A stretch of 64,000 nt of DNA, from positions 107,919,943 through 107,983,942 of the forward strand of contig CM040429.1 of assembly GCA_022702705.1 (NCBI GenBank). The letters are read 5' to 3'. The notes below the pieces were generated by a model, which ran no database searches, was not told where the DNA came from, and saw only the letters and a list, made by a program, of their open reading frames with translations. The position numbers and the translations under genes were made by a program. The stretch comes from Papilionanthe hookeriana x Papilionanthe teres (lineage: Eukaryota; Streptophyta; Magnoliopsida; Asparagales; Orchidaceae). This document shows, piece by piece, positions 10,920-22,389 of this stretch; positions within the stretch are counted from its first letter, which is position 1; each line of letters begins with the position of its first letter.

Positions 10920-12680
10920 AAGTTTGAGTCCAGCTCAATGCAGGTTGTTGATTAACTCAAGTTTAATTTAGGTTAAACATAAGTTGAGTTAGGTTCAATA
11001 TGATTTGAACCTGATGCTTAAGTAATCTTGGGTTCAATTTAAGTTGAACCTAAGTTAGAAATGTTGAGTTAGGTTCAATATGGGTTGAACCTAATGTTTT
11101 GAGTTAATTTGGGTTCAATTTAGGTTGAACCTAAGTTAGAATTGTTGATTTTGGTTCAGTATAGGTTGAACCAAATATTTGAATTAACTTGGGATTAATT
11201 TAAGTTGAACCTAAGTTAGAAATGTTGATTTAAGTTAAGTATAGGTTGAACTTAAGTTTAAGTTAACTTGGGTTCAATTTAGGTTGAACCTAAGTTAGAA
11301 ATGTTGATTTAGGTTTATTATAGGTTGAACTTAAGTTTATGTTAAATTAGGTTCAATTTAGGTTGAACCTAAGTTAGAAACGTTGATTTAGGTTCAGTAT
11401 AGGTTGAACCTAAGTTTAAGTTAACTTGGGTTCAATTTAGGTTGAACCTAATTTAGAAATGTTGATTTAGGTTCAATTAAAATAAACTTAATTAAGTTTT
11501 TAGCCTTATTTAAGTAATACTTAAAGATTAATTAAGTCTAATTAGAATAGATTTAATTAGGACTTGAGGTTGTTTAAGCCTAATTTAAGTAAGGCTTAAA
11601 GGTTAATTAAGTCTAATTAGATTAAACTTAATTAAGGTTTAAATTTGATTAAACCTTAGTTAATTAAGGTTTAATGATTAATTAGGTCTAATGGTTAGAC
11701 CTAATTGGGGCTTAGGTATGATTAAACCTTAGTTAGTTAAGGTTTAATGATTTAATTAGGTTTAATGGGTTAGAGCTAATTAAGGTTTAGGTATGATTAA
11801 ACCTTAGTTGTTAAGTTTTAGTGACTTAATTAGGTCTAATGGGTTAGACCTACATAGGATTCAGGTTTGATTAAACCTTAGTTAGTTAAAGTTTAATGAT
11901 TTAATTAGGTCTAATGGGTTGGATCTAATTAGGATTTAGGTTTGATTAAACCTTAGTGAGTTAAGGTTTGATGATTTAATTATGTCTAACGGGTAAGACC
12001 TAATTGAGGTTTGGGTTTAGGTTTATGATTTATTTAGGTCTAATGGGTTAGACCTTAGTTAATTAAGGTTTAATGATTTAATTAGGTCCTAATGGGTTAG
12101 ACCTAATTAGGGTTTGTTAAGTTAAACCTATTGTTATTAAGGTCTAACTTGGTTTAATTAAGCCCTAACGATTTCATAGACCTAAATAGGGTTTATTAGG
12201 TTAAACATGATGTGATAAAGGTCTAACTTGGTTTAATTAGGTCTTAAAGATGTCTTAGACCAAATTAGGGTTTATTAAGTTAAACCTGATGGGATTAAGG
12301 TCTAACTTGATTTAATTAGGTCTTAATGACGTCTTAGACCTAGTTAGGGCTCATTATGGTTTATTAAGTTAGACCTAATGTGATTAAGGTCTAACTTGGT
12401 TTAATTAGGTCTTAATGATTTCTTAGACCTATTTAGGGTTTGTTAAGTTAAACCTAATGTGATTAAGGTCTAACTTGGTTTAATTAGGTGTTAATGATGT
12501 CTTAGACCTAATTAGAGTTTGTTAAGCTAAACCTAATATGATTAAGGTCTAACTTGTTTTAGTTAGGTCTTAATGATGTCTTAGACCTAATTAGGGTCTA
12601 TTAAGTTAAACTTAATGTGATTAAGGTCTAACTTGGTTTAATTAGGTCTTAATGATGTCTTAGACCTAAACAAGGTTTTG
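10920..12680. repeat. Degenerate tandem repeat array inside long LTR (copy A)
   Basis: Three successive sub-arrays. At about 10,975-11,465, units of ~80 bp contain gaacctaagttagaaatgttga. At about 11,640-12,100, units of ~74 bp contain gattaaaccttagttagttaagg. At about 12,120-12,680, seven units of ~79 bp contain aaggtctaacttggtttaatt. All three use alternating ttaggtt/aacctaa half-sites, so single strands could fold extensively. Coding frames are not maintained. The same three-part array is present in copy B. Confidence 0.88.
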
Positions 12681-13363
12681 ATTTATATTAAACCTAACTT
12701 GATTAAGGTTTAATAGATTTAATTAAGTTTAATGTTTAACTAAACTTAATATGTTTTGGTTTGAGTCCATTTGATGTTTGAACTCAAATTTGACTTAACT
12801 CATTGTGGCATGAGTTAATATGAAGCGAATTTTTTTGTTTTTGTTATTTTTAGTGTTTTAAATATTGAAATTTTTAATTTTAATAAGAAAAATGTCACAA
12901 GAGGTCAGAGTTTGTCATTTTAGTGTTTAAATTTGTTCCCTTAAATTTCTAACCAATATTCATTTTAATTTTCTTATTTTCTGCTTTTTACAATTATTTT
13001 TTAGAATAATTACTAAATCTCATAGAAATTAGTAAATGTTATCTTAGGGAATTTTTCTAGTTTTGGAAAAATTAGAGATTGTTCATAAGGACATAGAAAT
13101 TAATTGCTCAAACTTTCATAAATTTTTTATTTATGAATAATTTTTAATAATTAAAATACTTCAGAGAGCATTTAATTAATTAAAAATTAAATGTAAGTCC
13201 TTAATTCATGATTTTAATTCTGCATTATTCCTCTCATTGTCATGTGTTTTTAGGTATTTTTGTTTTATCTTTGTGATTTTTCTATGCAAATTTATTAATT
13301 TTTAATTAGTTTAAGGAGAATCTGATTTAATCAAATCCAAAACTAATCAGAAAAGACCAGAAG

Positions 13364-13786
13364 GTGTCACGTGACCTTAAACTTGTCGAAACACGGCGGA
13401 TCTGCTATCAGGCTTCAAACAGCGGATCCAGTGGGATTAAATCACAGCCGTCCATTTCCAAACACGGAAATGGATGGCATCCGTTCGTCTTCTTCATCTG
13501 GTCTAAACCGAACACTATTTGTGCTCTAGACACAAATTCTCGCTTGATTCTTGATGGAATCGAGCAATTTTTGTTTCTAGAGCTTCATCTGAAGGATACA
13601 CACTTATCAATACTGATTTTTGTGGGCTTTGAATTCGCTAGACCTACTCTAGACCAAGCTCGAGCTCAGGTTAGGTGTGGAGAACCATACCTTGGCCACA
13701 GTGAGTATAGATTTAAATTTAATGACTTGGAAGCTTCGTTTGGTCCTCAGAAGACTTTCTCCCAACTCAATTTAGATTCAAATTGA
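13364..13786 (+). other. Unsupported 140-codon open frame antisense in long LTR (copy A)
   Basis: A 140-codon plus-strand frame with no recognisable domain, lying antisense within the minus-strand LTR. Its upstream part (13,364-13,450) overlaps a GC-richer block resembling the acgtgtcg/ccgtccgat segment of the plus LTRs (near 23,020 and 57,530), in inverted orientation. In copy B the frame is broken by a frameshift near 50,750. I consider it a chance opening, with a small possibility of an LTR-encoded antisense peptide. Confidence 0.2.
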
Positions 13787-14494
13787 GTCTTTATATGAAT
13801 TCAATCTCAATGTGACTCGTCTTGATAGGGTTAGGTCAAACAATAGGTTTAAGGCAATGGGGATGGCCAATTTCGATTGAGCTCATCATCATAGTGGTCT
13901 TTGATGGTGTCGGGATGATCAATTTATAATTTTGGAGAGCTTCATGTCAAACTTGAATTTTGTCCTGTATTCGAGCAGGGAAATTGGAGGCCATGGATGG
14001 GTTTTAGAGCTTGATTCTATGGGAAATCAATTGCTCAGGGTAAAATGAAGAAATTTCATGTTGAGAGTTTTTGGATTTGAGCAAAGTAGCTACGTCTCCT
14101 ATATTGCTCTCCCTCTCTTAAGTTCTCGGGGTGTGGATAGCCATGGAAATGCTTTGGATGTGCTTTGTCATACTTAGGCTTTACTTAGGAATGTTACCAA
14201 CTCTTCCATATATTCTTTGAGATAAGATTTTGGCTGAGAACTATCCATGGTTAGTTTTCCGCAAGCCTCTCATCATGAGCTTAACCATGTTGAAGAATTG
14301 TAATGCCATTTTGGTCTTCTACCATTGGGTGGCTAGTGAGGTGTATGGATTGGCTCAAATGCCATTAATCAGCCTTCCCCATATGAGTTCTTATTGATCA
14401 TTCAATGTTTATGAGGAGAGGGTGACACTTAGACCTCCTATTCTTCCAATTTCATCATTTGATTTAACCGTGGTAAATGATTAACTCAAGTCAT

Positions 14495-16140
14495 TGGTGC
14501 GACATTATATATTATGCAAGAATTTATGAAGTCAAATTTATATATTTTTATGATGATTTAGTAAAGTCACAAATTCAACGCAAGTATACGTATCGTATCA
14601 AGTAATACAGGGCTCTAATGAAGTCCTTGTTATCGATCCCACAGGGAGGTGAACGTTCTTTAAATCAGATAATATGAAACTAAATTCCAATACCAATTGT
14701 AATAATTGCTCAAGTGTACTACAACTAGTTAATTCAAAGTACGATAATAATAAAACTACTACAATTACTTCTACTTACTGAACTAATTTAACTAACACAC
14801 ACTAGCTTTTGTGATTTATAAGATACTTCTATATGAAAAGTGTCTTCCTTCCTGGATAAAGATTATGATGTGTGGATGATGAAGAATGTTAATCTTTTGT
14901 ATTGTTCCAAATAAGAGCATTTTTGCTTCTTTACCCTTAAAAGAGTACCCCCTCTTCCAAGAAAGTAAAGAACATTGCCATATCTTAAGTTTAGACACTA
15001 AATCTAAGCCTAGGCTGGGAGGATACCGACTCTCACTACGGAGCTCCCACTCACCCTTCACCCGAACGCTAACCATAGGCTTTAGTTACCAATCTTAAGA
15101 CCAAATTGGGGATCCCATTCTGTCACCATAAAACCTCCAACTTGAAGTCCATCAAAACTCATTTCCCTATTTATTTTCACTTAATCCTCATGAACTACAC
15201 AATTCATTCATGGACATTAAATGGGTTCTTCATTCTTGTTGTAGAACATTCAATTTTTTTTTGGAATTAATATTCCTCAACATGTTTTAACAATTTAATT
15301 GGCCGAATAGAAAAGTAAATTAAGTTCCAAATGAAAGAAACATCACAACTTCTATATACTTAAAGGGCACATCAATTCCACATCACCACATCATCACTAC
15401 TTTATGCAAGAAGAAAGGCAAGGGAAACTACTCACAAATCATGGAGAAGATATAAGAACACATGGATTTTATATAATAAAGAAGAGTCATACAAACCACA
15501 ATAATAAATACAACTTATCTCTTTCTCTTCCCCAGGCAAATTCCTTCAAAGTTCCCTTGATTCCTCTTCCTATTCCTTGCAACACTTGATTATCTCCTTA
15601 GAACAAAGATGAAGAAGCAATCTCTCACTTTACTCCCTCTTCTCCCCTCCTTAGATATGAATCTCTCTTAAAATCACAAACCTAACTCTCTCTCACACTT
15701 TCCTTACACTCTCTACAACAATCCTCCTCTTTATTTTCGTCTTGAACACTTAATTTTATGTTAGGAACGAATTCCCCAAGAGTTTGTTCAAGCACCTCTT
15801 CAAAAATCCGCCAAAACTCTTGAATTTGAAATGAACCGATATAGGGCACCGACGGTGCCCGATAGTGGCACCGGCGGCGCCCTATCATTGTAATAATTTC
15901 TGGAGGTTCGAGAATAGGGCGCCGGCGGCACCCATTGTGGCGCCGGCGGTGCCAGTGTCTGTTTTCCTCCAAATTGCTCCATTTTGCTCCAAATTTGTTC
16001 CTTTTTGCATATTTTTGCTCCAATCATCTATATTCATCAAACCTGCAACAAATCATGAAAAATACCTTCCTTTAAAGTGTAATATCACCAAAAATAGGTA
16101 AAAACATATAGCTAAAAAGGTATATATTTTTGGTGCATCA
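14495..16140 (-). repeat. Solo LTR with perfect GTCAT target duplication (copy A)
   Basis: 1,646 bp element beginning TGGTGCGAC and ending GGTGCATCA, flanked by GTCAT at 14,490-14,494 and 16,141-16,145. It shares the order of landmarks with the Athila LTR (caagtatacgtatcg, ggctctaatg, gatcccacagggagg, GC-rich palindromes, ATCA end), so I place it in an Athila-related family on the minus strand. No internal coding region remains, which fits LTR-LTR recombination. The short open frames on both strands inside it are not genes. Confidence 0.9.
15847..15955. repeat. GGCGCC-rich palindrome cluster in solo LTR (copy A)
   Basis: Dense GC-rich inverted motifs (ggcaccgacggtgcc, ggcgccggcggc, ggcgccggcggtgcc) in otherwise AT-rich DNA. 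A related cluster occurs in the Athila LTR at 7,830-8,092. Conserved position in two LTR families suggests a functional RNA or DNA structure near the transcript start. Confidence 0.7.
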
Positions 16141-16759
16141 GTCATGTTTCTTCTTTATTGGATGAAAAGGAGTATTATTGTGAGTCAAGAAAGGCAAGTC
16201 CTCTTCCTTTGACCATATCATTTAAATTTTAATGAGAGCATGACACATAGACCTCTTATTTCTCAATTTTTATTATTTGGTCATGATGAAGTACAACTTG
16301 AGTTAACCATTGTACCAAAAGGAGGTCAAGTGGAGTTTCACTCTGATTGTTGAGTCCATGTCACACTTGAAGTGGCTAGCCACTTCATCTTAAGGGAGAA
16401 GGTGAGTCATACATTAAAGTGGGGAGATCATGCCACCTCAAAAATGTGTTATGATTACTCTTAACCCATGATTTACTATGATGTTTAATGAGTTTGTTAT
16501 GTGTTGATTCATGTCATGATGGGTTTAATGAGTCATGGGTAACTCATTAGTGACCTCCCATAATTTAATTTTAATTTTAAAATAAATTATGGGATTTTTA
16601 TGTCACGTATGATGTCATGTGTCAAAATTCATTTTATGGCTTTTTAATTGTATTTTCATTTTTAATTAGTTATGTAATATATTTTTAGTCAATAAATTAA
16701 TCAAAATAATTTTGTATTTAATTATTTGATTAATTTCATCATTTATGGTTCAAATTGAA

Positions 16760-17793
16760 TATTTTGACCAAATTTGATAGGTGTTGACTAGAGTTGACCA
16801 ATGTTGGCCTAGGTTGAACCAGGTTGACCAATTCAAGTCCAATGGGTCCAATGTGACCCCCACAACCTTAACATGGTTGGTTTGATCATAAAGTCCTTGG
16901 GTTTTGTCATTAAAGTTTAATTTAGTCATGTTAACCAATTTTAAGATTTAGGTAAATCCAATGGTCAATGTGGTGACTTTTGGATTAATTTTTTGTCATT
17001 TTTACCAATGTCGAGTTGATTAGATCAATATCAGATCAATTTTTATGGTCATGAGGTTAAGGGTATATCATTTTTGATGAAGTTTTATCTTTTAAGTCAA
17101 AAATTGGCCCATGAGGTTAGTATGGTTGTCTTTAGGTTATGGATGGATTATTTTGATTAATTTTTAATCATTTAAGTCAAAGATTGAATAATGAGGTTAA
17201 TGCAATGGTATTTAGGTCATGTGGTTACCATTTTTTGACTAATTTGTCTTTTTTAGGTTATGGTGTGGCCAATCAGGTCAATGTGATGGTCTTTAGGTCA
17301 GGGTTTGACTATTTTGACCAAATTTGTTTTGTTTAAGTCAAGGGTTGCTCATTATTGACCTAGATTGACCATGATTGATCAGTCCAGATCCAGGGTTGAC
17401 CCGGGTGATTCATTTACCTTGTAATGGTTAACTTAATCATATGGTCATTAATTCTGGTGACCAGACCTTGGTTTGAATAGGTTTGGTGATGTTTGGTCAG
17501 TTTGATATTCTCAATTGATCAAGTGAGTCATATTTGATCAAATTATTGTCTGAATTGTCTAGATATTCTTTGGGGCAATGGATTGATGATTTTGGCCAAT
17601 TTTGACCTTTTTAGTTAAAAATTGACTATTTTGGTCAATAGGGTGTTATTGGATCAAGAATTAACCTGTTTTATCAAAGTTAACCTGGATCAAAGTTGAC
17701 CAAAGTTGTCTTTTTGGGTCAATGGTTGACCAGTTCTACCAAATTTGTCCTTTTAGGTCAAAGGTTGACTAGTTTAGTTAATGTGGTGGTCAT
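16760..17793 (-). promoter_or_regulatory. GGTCA/TTGACC (W-box-like) rich segment of long LTR
   Basis: About two dozen TTGACC/TTGACT hexamers, counted on both strands, within roughly 1 kb, embedded in degenerate repeats such as attttgaccaaatttg. In minus-strand orientation this lies at the U3 side of the long LTR. TTGAC[C/T] is the core W-box bound by plant WRKY factors. That it acts as an enhancer here is inference. Four more sites occur just past the later insertion at 27,360-27,410. No coding potential is visible. Confidence 0.55.
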
Positions 17794-20029
17794 TTTTGAT
17801 CTCATTTTTTATGAGGTCTTTTCTCTTCTCTCTTCTTAGTACTTAGAATCTAGCCTTAGGCTTTCCCTTTGACTATCTTATAGGACCAGAAATGGGACCC
17901 ACCACTTAGAAATTTAAACACCTCTTAAACTCACTGCAAACCCCATATGTTTGATTGTAAACCCCTAAGTTACTTGGAGGGTTAACATCAAATGTGGAGG
18001 TTTAAATGATGAGTTCCCTATATGACTCTTTGGCTTTAGGACTACCCTGGGTGGCCTGGTCGCAGTGAGGGTTGACCTGCACACATTACACTTTCACACA
18101 CATTCCAAATCCTAAAACCATTCATACCCAATTCAATTTGACTCCTTGACTCATGTAGGTAATCCATATGGATGCTCCTCAACCCCTAAGCCCTTGGCAA
18201 AGAGGGTTAGGAACAACATATTAAATGCCTCAAATGAGTCCTCTCATGACTCTTATGGGCTTTATATGGCTTCATGGCTCAACCAAAGTGATTCCATTCT
18301 ACTCGAACTTGATCAATCTTCATTTTTCCAAAATTTCAATTTTTGACCCCCGGGGCCCTACACCCGCTAAACCTACCAAATGTCCTTGAAACTACCCAAA
18401 ATTTGCAAAATCACCTAAATTACCCAAAATTCTTCAAAACCAATCCTAAACATTTCCCCCCACTCAAATTGATCATCCATAGCCAAATATACCAAAATTT
18501 CCAAAAATACCCCCCAATACCCTCCAAATACCCAAAATGCCCTTCTTAACCAAAAATTCCATAAATTCCAAAAATTCCCAGAAAATTTCAAAAAATCTCA
18601 AATATTCCCAATTTCATTTTGTTCAACTACACCATAGGCCAATTTTGTCAATTTAACCCACTTTTACCAAAACCACCAATTTGACCCATTTTTAACCAAA
18701 TTAAGCCCAATATCAAACCAAATCAACCCAATTGACCTCAATTTTGGTCCAATTCAATTCTAAAATTCAATTCAATATCCCCAATATCAATTTAGACCAA
18801 ATCCAAGCCCAATTTGATTGAAATTTGGATCTAATTCCAATTTGAAGACTAAAGCACAAGTTTGGCCCATGACCTAAACTTAGCCCAAACCGACCCAATT
18901 TAACTCCAATTAACCCCAAATCTTTTCCTAAACTTTCCTAATATCACCTAAAACAAAACACTAACAATATTTGACCCAAATTTGAACCTAAACTCCACCC
19001 AAACCTAACCCAAAGTCAAAATCCCCATTTTTGGCCTAAACCCAAACCTAACCCAAATGAGCCCAAATCCCAAAATCAAAGCCCAACCAAAGTTGAAAAC
19101 TCTTTGTAACACCCCCATAAACATTTCTAAACATTAATTTTACATCAAATCCAAACTTAGCCGAACCTTAGCCCAAGTTAGCCCAATTTGACCCACTTTG
19201 GCCCCTTTACCAAAAAATCCCAAATTAAACCCAATTCAACTATAAATCATTCCAAACCTATTCTAGATCTCTCATGATACATCCCTAAACTAAACCCAAC
19301 ATTTGTTTGGCCCAATCTTTTACAAAACTTCCATTTACCAATTTATTTTCAAACCTAAAAGCCCACCTCCTTAAACCTTTCTAAAGGCCCATCCAAATTA
19401 AATCCAAAAAGCCCAAAATCTATCCTAAAGCCCCATGAAATTTCCCCTCATCATCCCCTTTGATTTAAATCACTCCCTAAGATTCAAATTTATCATTAAA
19501 CTTTTCTAAACCAAGCCATGTGCCTAATTACCCCTAAATATTCTAAATCCTTAAAACCCACTTTCATGAAATCAAGCCAAGCCATCCCTAAGCCATATGG
19601 AGCCATGGAGCCATGCATAAGCCATATGCCAGCCTTGGGAGCCCCTTTCCACCTCACCAACCCATTAATGGCAAAGGAGGGGATTACTTTCTTAAGCCTT
19701 CCTTAAGCACTTTTAACCCCATTCATGCTACACACTAAACCAAGTTTAGCCACCTCACCATGGATGGAGACCACACGATTTTCTCTTGGCAGACCCAAGT
19801 GATTCTTTTCAGCCCAAAACCAGGCCTTGGGTGGTGAACCTAGCCCAAAACCATGGGTTGACTCATTTGAACCCAAAATAGCCTTCCCCCATTCCATTTC
19901 AATTCAACTCCTTTACACATGTCCATGGCCAATTGACTGCACTAAACCCCAGCCCTGACCTCGCTGACCTTGAGGGTGACCTGACCCTGGCTGGCCAGCC
20001 ACCACAGCCGCCATAAACCACCAGGCCGA
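17794..20029 (+). repeat. Partial Tat/Ogre-type LTR, 5' 2.2 kb (first head)
   Basis: Homologous to 20,030-22,240 from the first bases. The start is TTTTGATCTCAT..., where the intact family has TGTTGACCTCAT..., and the match ends at ggccga (20,029). It includes the gcctagccttaggctttccctttgac block, a CAAA/CCCAA tract poor in G, and the end ctggccagccaccacagcc. The left flank GTCAT (17,789-17,793) nearly matches TTCAT after 27,354, which suggests that this start and the end at 27,354 bound one insertion. Confidence 0.8.
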
Positions 20030-22381
20030 TGTTGACCTCATTTTTGATGAGGTCTTTTCTCTTCTCTCTACTTAGTACTTAGGATCTAGCCTTAGGCTTT
20101 TCCTTTGACTAATCGTAGAGGACTAGAAATGGAACCCACCACTTAGAAATTCAAACACTTCTTAACTCCCTGCAAACCCCACAAGCTTGATTGTAGACCC
20201 CTAATCACCTAGAGGGTTGAAATCAAATGTGGAGGTTTAAAGGATGAGTTCCCTATAGGACCTTTTTGGCCTTAGGAATACCCTGGGTGGTCTGGTCTGG
20301 TGAGGGCTGACTTGCACATACACTACATTATCACACACATTCCAAGTTCTAAAACCACACTCACCCAACTTGACTTCCTGACACATGTAGATAATTCATA
20401 TGGATGGTCCTTAACCCCTAAGCCCCTGGCTAAGAGGGTTAGGAACAACATAGTGGATGTCTCAAATGAGTCCTCTCATGGCTTATATGAGCTTAATATG
20501 GCTTCATGGCTCAACTAAAATGATTCCATCCTACTCGAATTTGATCGATCTTCATTTTCCCAAAATTTCGATTTTTGACCCACAGGGCCCTACACCTACT
20601 AAACCTACCAAAGCCGCTCGAAACAACCTAAAATTTACAAAATCACCTAAATTACCCAAAATTTCTCAAAATCAATTCTAAACATTTCCCACCCACTCAA
20701 ATTGATCATCCATAGCCAAAAATACCAAAAATTCCAAAAGTACCCCCCAATACCCTCCAAATACCCAAAATGCCCTTCTTAGCCAAAAAATCTAAAAATT
20801 CTAAAAATTTACAGAAATTTCCAGAAAAATCCCAAATATTTCCAATTTCATTTTGTCCAACTATACCATGAGCCAATTTTGCCAATTTACCCCACTTTTA
20901 CCAAAAACCCCAATTTATCTCATTTTAAACCCAAGTGAACCCAATGTCAAACCAAACCATCCCAATTAACCTCAATTTTGGTCCAATGCAATTCTAAACT
21001 TCAATTCAACATCCCCAATATCAATTTAGACCAAATATAATTCAAATTTGATTGAAATTTGAGCCCAATTTCAATTTGAGGCATAAGGCCCAATTTTGGC
21101 CCATGACCTAAACTTAGCTCAAACCCATCCAATTCAACCTCAATTGGCCCCAAATCTTTTTCTAAAGCCTTCCTAACATCCCCACAAACAAAACACTAAC
21201 TTGATTTGCCCAAAAATTGAACCTAAACTCCACCCAAACCTAACCTAAAACCAAAATCCCTTAAATTGGCCTAAGCCCAAACCTAACCCAAATGGGCTCA
21301 AATCCCAAAATTAGAGCCGAACCAAAGTTGAAAATTCTTTGTGACACTCCCATGAACATTTCTCAACATTAATTTTACATCAAATCCAACTTTAGCCCAA
21401 CCTTAACCCAAGTTAGCCCAATTTGGCCCACTTTGGCCCCTTTAAATATAAAGCCCAAATTCTACCCAATTCTACTCCAAATCACACCAAATTGATTCCA
21501 AACCATTCATGAAACATCCCTAAACCAATTGCAACATTTATTTGACATGGTCTTTCACAAAAATTTTCATCCAAAAGCCCATACTAAAATCCAAAATCCC
21601 ACTTCCCTAAATCACTTTAAAAGCCCATCTAGAACCATTTCATAGAGCCTAAAAATCTATCCTAAAGCCCCTATGACATTTTAATTTGCCATCCATTTAA
21701 TTAAAGTCATTCCCTAAGTGCCAATTCCATCATCAAATAATTCCAAATCAAGCCTCATGCCAAATCACCCCTAAATGCCAAAAAATCACAAAATCCCATT
21801 CTCATGCAAGTAAGCCAAGCCATTCCCAAGCCATGAGCAAGCTTTGAAGCCATGCACAAGCCACATGAAGCCATGGGAAACACTTTACACATCATCATAC
21901 CATTAATTGCAAAAGGAGGAGCCTCTTTTAAACCCCTTTAAAAAGGTTTTAACCCTTTTAATGCTTCACCTTAATCCATGATTAATCCAAATATTCCTAG
22001 CTGACTCATCTGACCTCCCTCAGCCCGAATCAGTCCCTTGGTGGGTGCACCAAACCCAAATGCATGAGTTGACCAAAATCAAGCCAAAATGACCCTTTCC
22101 CCATGAAATTTTAATCAAACCTCCTTACACATGGCAATAGCCAATTGCTTGCACCAAACCCCAGCCCTGACCTCACTGGTCAAGATGGTGACCAATGCCT
22201 GGCCGGCCAGCTACCACAGTCACCGGAAAACGCCATGGCCGAAAGCTCCATGTGAGCCAAACTTTCCAATTCTCCCTTGCTGACTTGTCTCAACCTAAAT
22301 GGATAGCATAGCTGTTCTTCTCCTCCCCTAAGCAGCTGATCCCAGCCTCTAATTGCCCCTGGGAAGCCCTCCAGCCATGCC

Positions 22382-22389
22382 TATTTAAA
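22382..22389 (+). promoter_or_regulatory. Putative TATA box of plus LTR
   Basis: TATTTAAA in the context ctatttaaacaccacc, conserved with 57,170-57,177 in the related LTR (tatttaaaccccacc). It sits about 2.35 kb into the LTR, just upstream of sequence that becomes richer in CTCC and CCGG. Confidence 0.5.

Larger units (their letters stand above)
1..16684. repeat. Segmental duplication, copy A
   Basis: This stretch is repeated in direct orientation at 37,262-53,928 with few differences by eye: scattered substitutions, small indels, and the same order of all insertions. The left limit is the window edge, so the true copy may extend further left. On the right, homology stops near 16,684, where copy A continues into GGTCA-rich LTR sequence and copy B meets a TA microsatellite and a LINE. 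Both copies carry the Athila element, the truncated LTR, the long minus-strand LTR and the solo LTR at identical sites, so the segment was duplicated after these insertions. Confidence 0.93.
9327..17793 (-). repeat. Very long Tat/Ogre-type LTR on minus strand (copy A)
   Basis: The minus-strand end reads GCCGACA, the same terminus as the plus-strand LTRs at 27,354 and 59,912, but no primer site follows, so this is a solo or truncated LTR. Landmarks shared in inverted form with the plus LTR block include the 'aggatagcc' Lys/Thr-poor tract near 9,890 (compare 25,950) and the gtcgtccc block near 10,295 (compare 26,235). The LTR contains a three-part tandem repeat array, a solo LTR insertion at 14,495-16,140 and a GGTCA-rich segment. 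It is split by the plus LTR at 17,794 and seems to resume at 27,355. The outer right end is not certain. Confidence 0.65.

Noticed and set aside
11640..12680. Telomere-like repeats (TTTAGGG)
   Set aside because: Only isolated ttaggg-containing words in ~75-80 bp units; no consecutive heptamers.
13364..13786. 140-codon plus-strand ORF as a real gene
   Set aside because: Antisense within a long LTR, no domain, frame broken in the duplicate copy at 50,597-51,020.
15865..16101. Pro/Ala/Arg-rich ORFs in the solo LTR (both strands)
   Set aside because: Produced by the GGCGCC palindromes; not conserved in frame in copy B.
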